From the NCBI GenBank assembly GCA_963580005.1, contig CAUZJR010000266.1:1-7578 (forward strand): a stretch of 7,578 bases of DNA, in the 5' to 3' direction. A program made the translations under genes and the position numbers. Numbering within the stretch: position 1 is the first letter of the stretch; the number at the start of each line of letters is the position of its first letter. A model generated the notes under the pieces. The model did no database searches, was not told the origin of the DNA, and was given only the letters and a program-made list of their open reading frames with translations. Shown here piece after piece: positions 6,151-7,578 of the stretch. This DNA is from UBA8437 sp963580005 (GTDB taxonomy: Bacteria; Planctomycetota; Planctomycetia; Planctomycetales; Planctomycetaceae).

Positions 6151-7578
6151 ATGAGCAGCACGTCCGCATCGACGGCAGAAGTCTCGACCTCCGCGGGAGT
6201 TCCCTCGGCCGTCAACGACGTGCTGGAGAGCCTGAAGCGACGGATTCGCGTGTATGTCGTCGTCGAGGGGACGGCGATGGTGCTGGTGTTGCTGGCGGTG
6301 CTGTTCTGGCTCAGCCTGGGCCTGGACTGGGCCTGGTTCCGGGTCAGTCGCCTGGAACTGCCCGTCTGGTTCCGAGCGGTTTTTGACGTGCTGGTCGTCT
6401 GCAGTGCGTCGGTGGTCGCCGTGGGCTGGATCGCGATGCGCTGGGCACGGCGGTTCCGGTCCCGCGCGCTGGCACTGGTCCTTGAGCGTCGGTTCCCCGA
6501 GTTGGACGACCGGTTGATCACGGCGATCGAGATGGCCGAACAGAGCGAAGCCGAGTTGACTCCGCTGGGCCAGGCGATGCTCGAAAAGACACGGCGCGAC
6601 GTGGTCGAGGCGAGCCGACGACTGGAGGTCGGCGACGTCTTCCAGAAACAGCCTCTGAGGCGGGCCGTGCTGATGGCCGTGGGACTGGTCGTCTCGATCG
6701 GCGGACTCGCGGTGGCCGACACCGCAGTGATCAGCCGCTGGGCCGATGGGTTCCTGGGCCTCAAGGAGACCTACTGGCCTCGTGAATACCAACTGGTGGT
6801 CACGGTCGTCCGCGGACCCTCACGCAGTGACGTCCCGATCGAACCGGGCACACCCTATCCGCATCCCCGGGGCGACGACCTGGTGCTGGCGATCGAGGTG
6901 AAGCCCGATCCGTCGCGGCCCGAGATCACGCCGCTGAGCAACGTCGAGGTGACGTATCGACAGGCGGGAGGATCGGGACGCGGAGTCTGCGCACAGCGGG
7001 GGCCGCACGAGTTCCGATTCACTCGCGGTGGATTGCTCGAAGACCTCAGCTTCCGGGTCAGTGGGGGCGACTACATCAACCGCCACCCGTACCGGGTTCA
7101 GGTCGTCGATCCCCCCACGCTGGAACAGATCGTGCTCGATTGCCGTTACCCCGAGTACACCGGGCTCAACCCGCCCGAGGATGCCAGCGGACGCACGCGG
7201 CAAGCGGTCCAGGGGATCCAGGTTGATCTGCCGATGGAGACCGACGTGTGGCTGCAGGCGCGGACCAACAAGCCGTTTGTGGGGGTCCGCATCGAGTTCG
7301 ACAATTACCGGCTGGTGCTCGAAGAGAAGGACGGGGTGCCGGTGGCGTGGTTCGAGCATCAGACCGAGGATGGCCAGGCGGTCAGGCGGCGGGCCATCGA
7401 TCCGAAAGACCTGCTGCAGACCTCAAAGGACGGGTCAGTTCAGTGGCCCTCAAGGCTGTTGAAGCTGCCCCTGCTGGTCGGCACCGAGGCCCGCGAGGGG
7501 CTCGAGGCATTGTTCGCCAGGTCGAGCGACCCGGATGTGGGGGCGGTCATCGGGCCGATTCCGCTGCCGCCGGATGTG
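6151..7578 (+). CDS. Large multi-TM protein resembling the DUF4175 group (3' truncated)
   Basis: The frame from ATG 6151 stays open for 476 codons to the right edge. An in-frame TAG at 6115-6117 and no other usual start codon between them make ATG 6151 the clear start. The upstream GAGAG (6139-6143) is only a weak ribosome site, 7 bases away. The N-terminus is Ser/Thr-rich (1-20). TM helices lie at about 35-57, 73-96 and 171-193. Between TM2 and TM3 is ALVLERRFPELDDRLITAIE (107-126) followed by a charged helical stretch to about 160, probably cytoplasmic given the basic residues WARRFRSR next to TM2. After TM3 the chain is beta-rich and probably external. It includes CRYPEYTGLNPPED (331-344), a YP-x-YTG motif of the kind seen in DUF4175-like planctomycete proteins. 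Those proteins are often over 1,000 residues with a long coiled-coil C-terminus, which would lie beyond the window. The gene follows the VWA gene by 57 bases on the same strand. The gene is certain; the family name comes from recalled architecture and is less sure; the function is unknown. Confidence 0.8.
   Translation, partial: MSSTSASTAEVSTSAGVPSAVNDVLESLKRRIRVYVVVEGTAMVLVLLAVLFWLSLGLDWAWFRVSRLELPVWFRAVFDVLVVCSASVVAVGWIAMRWARRFRSRALALVLERRFPELDDRLITAIEMAEQSEAELTPLGQAMLEKTRRDVVEASRRLEVGDVFQKQPLRRAVLMAVGLVVSIGGLAVADTAVISRWADGFLGLKETYWPREYQLVVTVVRGPSRSDVPIEPGTPYPHPRGDDLVLAIEVKPDPSRPEITPLSNVEVTYRQAGGSGRGVCAQRGPHEFRFTRGGLLEDLSFRVSGGDYINRHPYRVQVVDPPTLEQIVLDCRYPEYTGLNPPEDASGRTRQAVQGIQVDLPMETDVWLQARTNKPFVGVRIEFDNYRLVLEEKDGVPVAWFEHQTEDGQAVRRRAIDPKDLLQTSKDGSVQWPSRLLKLPLLVGTEAREGLEALFARSSDPDVGAVIGPIPLPPDV

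Noticed and set aside
6132..6517. Short plus-strand frames at the start of the DUF4175-like gene
   Set aside because: They are out of frame with the 476-codon open frame that carries the TM helices and the YP-x-YTG motif.
3550..6792. Minus-strand open frame of 1,080 residues, antisense to the VWA/GATase-like gene
   Set aside because: It has the same skewed composition and no domain motifs, and it overlaps the other antisense frame. It is explained by codon bias of the real gene.
1..7578. CRISPR array, tRNA or rRNA genes, insertion sequence or phage features
   Set aside because: The window is almost entirely coding with uniform style. I saw no spaced repeats, tRNA-like folds, terminal inverted repeats or transposase motifs.

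Overview
The window is GC-rich with strong G/C third-position bias. It is tightly packed with five collinear plus-strand genes and has no stretch over 60 bases without coding. The gene order is a MoxR-type AAA+ ATPase, a DUF58 protein, two large membrane-anchored VWA/glutamine-amidotransferase-like proteins, and a large multi-TM protein resembling the DUF4175 group. This order and these architectures are typical of Planctomycetota (Pirellulales-like bacteria). That assignment rests on gene order and protein style, because there is no rRNA or other taxonomic marker here.

Layout: (1) 1-384, C-terminal 127 codons of the MoxR ATPase, cut by the left edge. (2) 350-1261, DUF58/VWA protein, overlapping moxR by 35 bases. 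(3) 1268-3604, BatA-like protein with two N-terminal TM helices, VWA, Ig-like and GATase-like domains, and a C-terminal TM helix. (4) 3601-6093, a second protein of the same architecture, joined to gene 3 by an ATGA overlap. (5) 6151 to the right edge, a multi-TM protein that stays open to the end of the window. It follows the only real intergenic gap (57 bases), which contains a weak -10-like hexamer.

How they may work together (inference from family knowledge): MoxR ATPases commonly partner VWA proteins, acting as chaperone-like remodelers or metal-insertion machines. MoxR and the DUF58 protein have no membrane segments and should be cytoplasmic. The positive-inside rule puts the VWA and GATase-like domains of genes 3 and 4 on the outer face of the cytoplasmic membrane, with the gene 5 protein anchored in the same membrane. 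This resembles an expanded Bat (Bacteroides aerotolerance)-like operon whose substrate is unknown. The cassette type recurs in planctomycetes, so it is not new as a gene set, but to my knowledge its biochemical role is not established.

Points worth a second look are the altered MIDAS motif in gene 3, the paralogous architecture of genes 3 and 4 with apparently non-catalytic GATase-like domains, 12-base tandem duplications in hydrophilic inserts of both genes, an eight-G tract just after the MIDAS motif of gene 4, and the possible internal promoter before gene 5.
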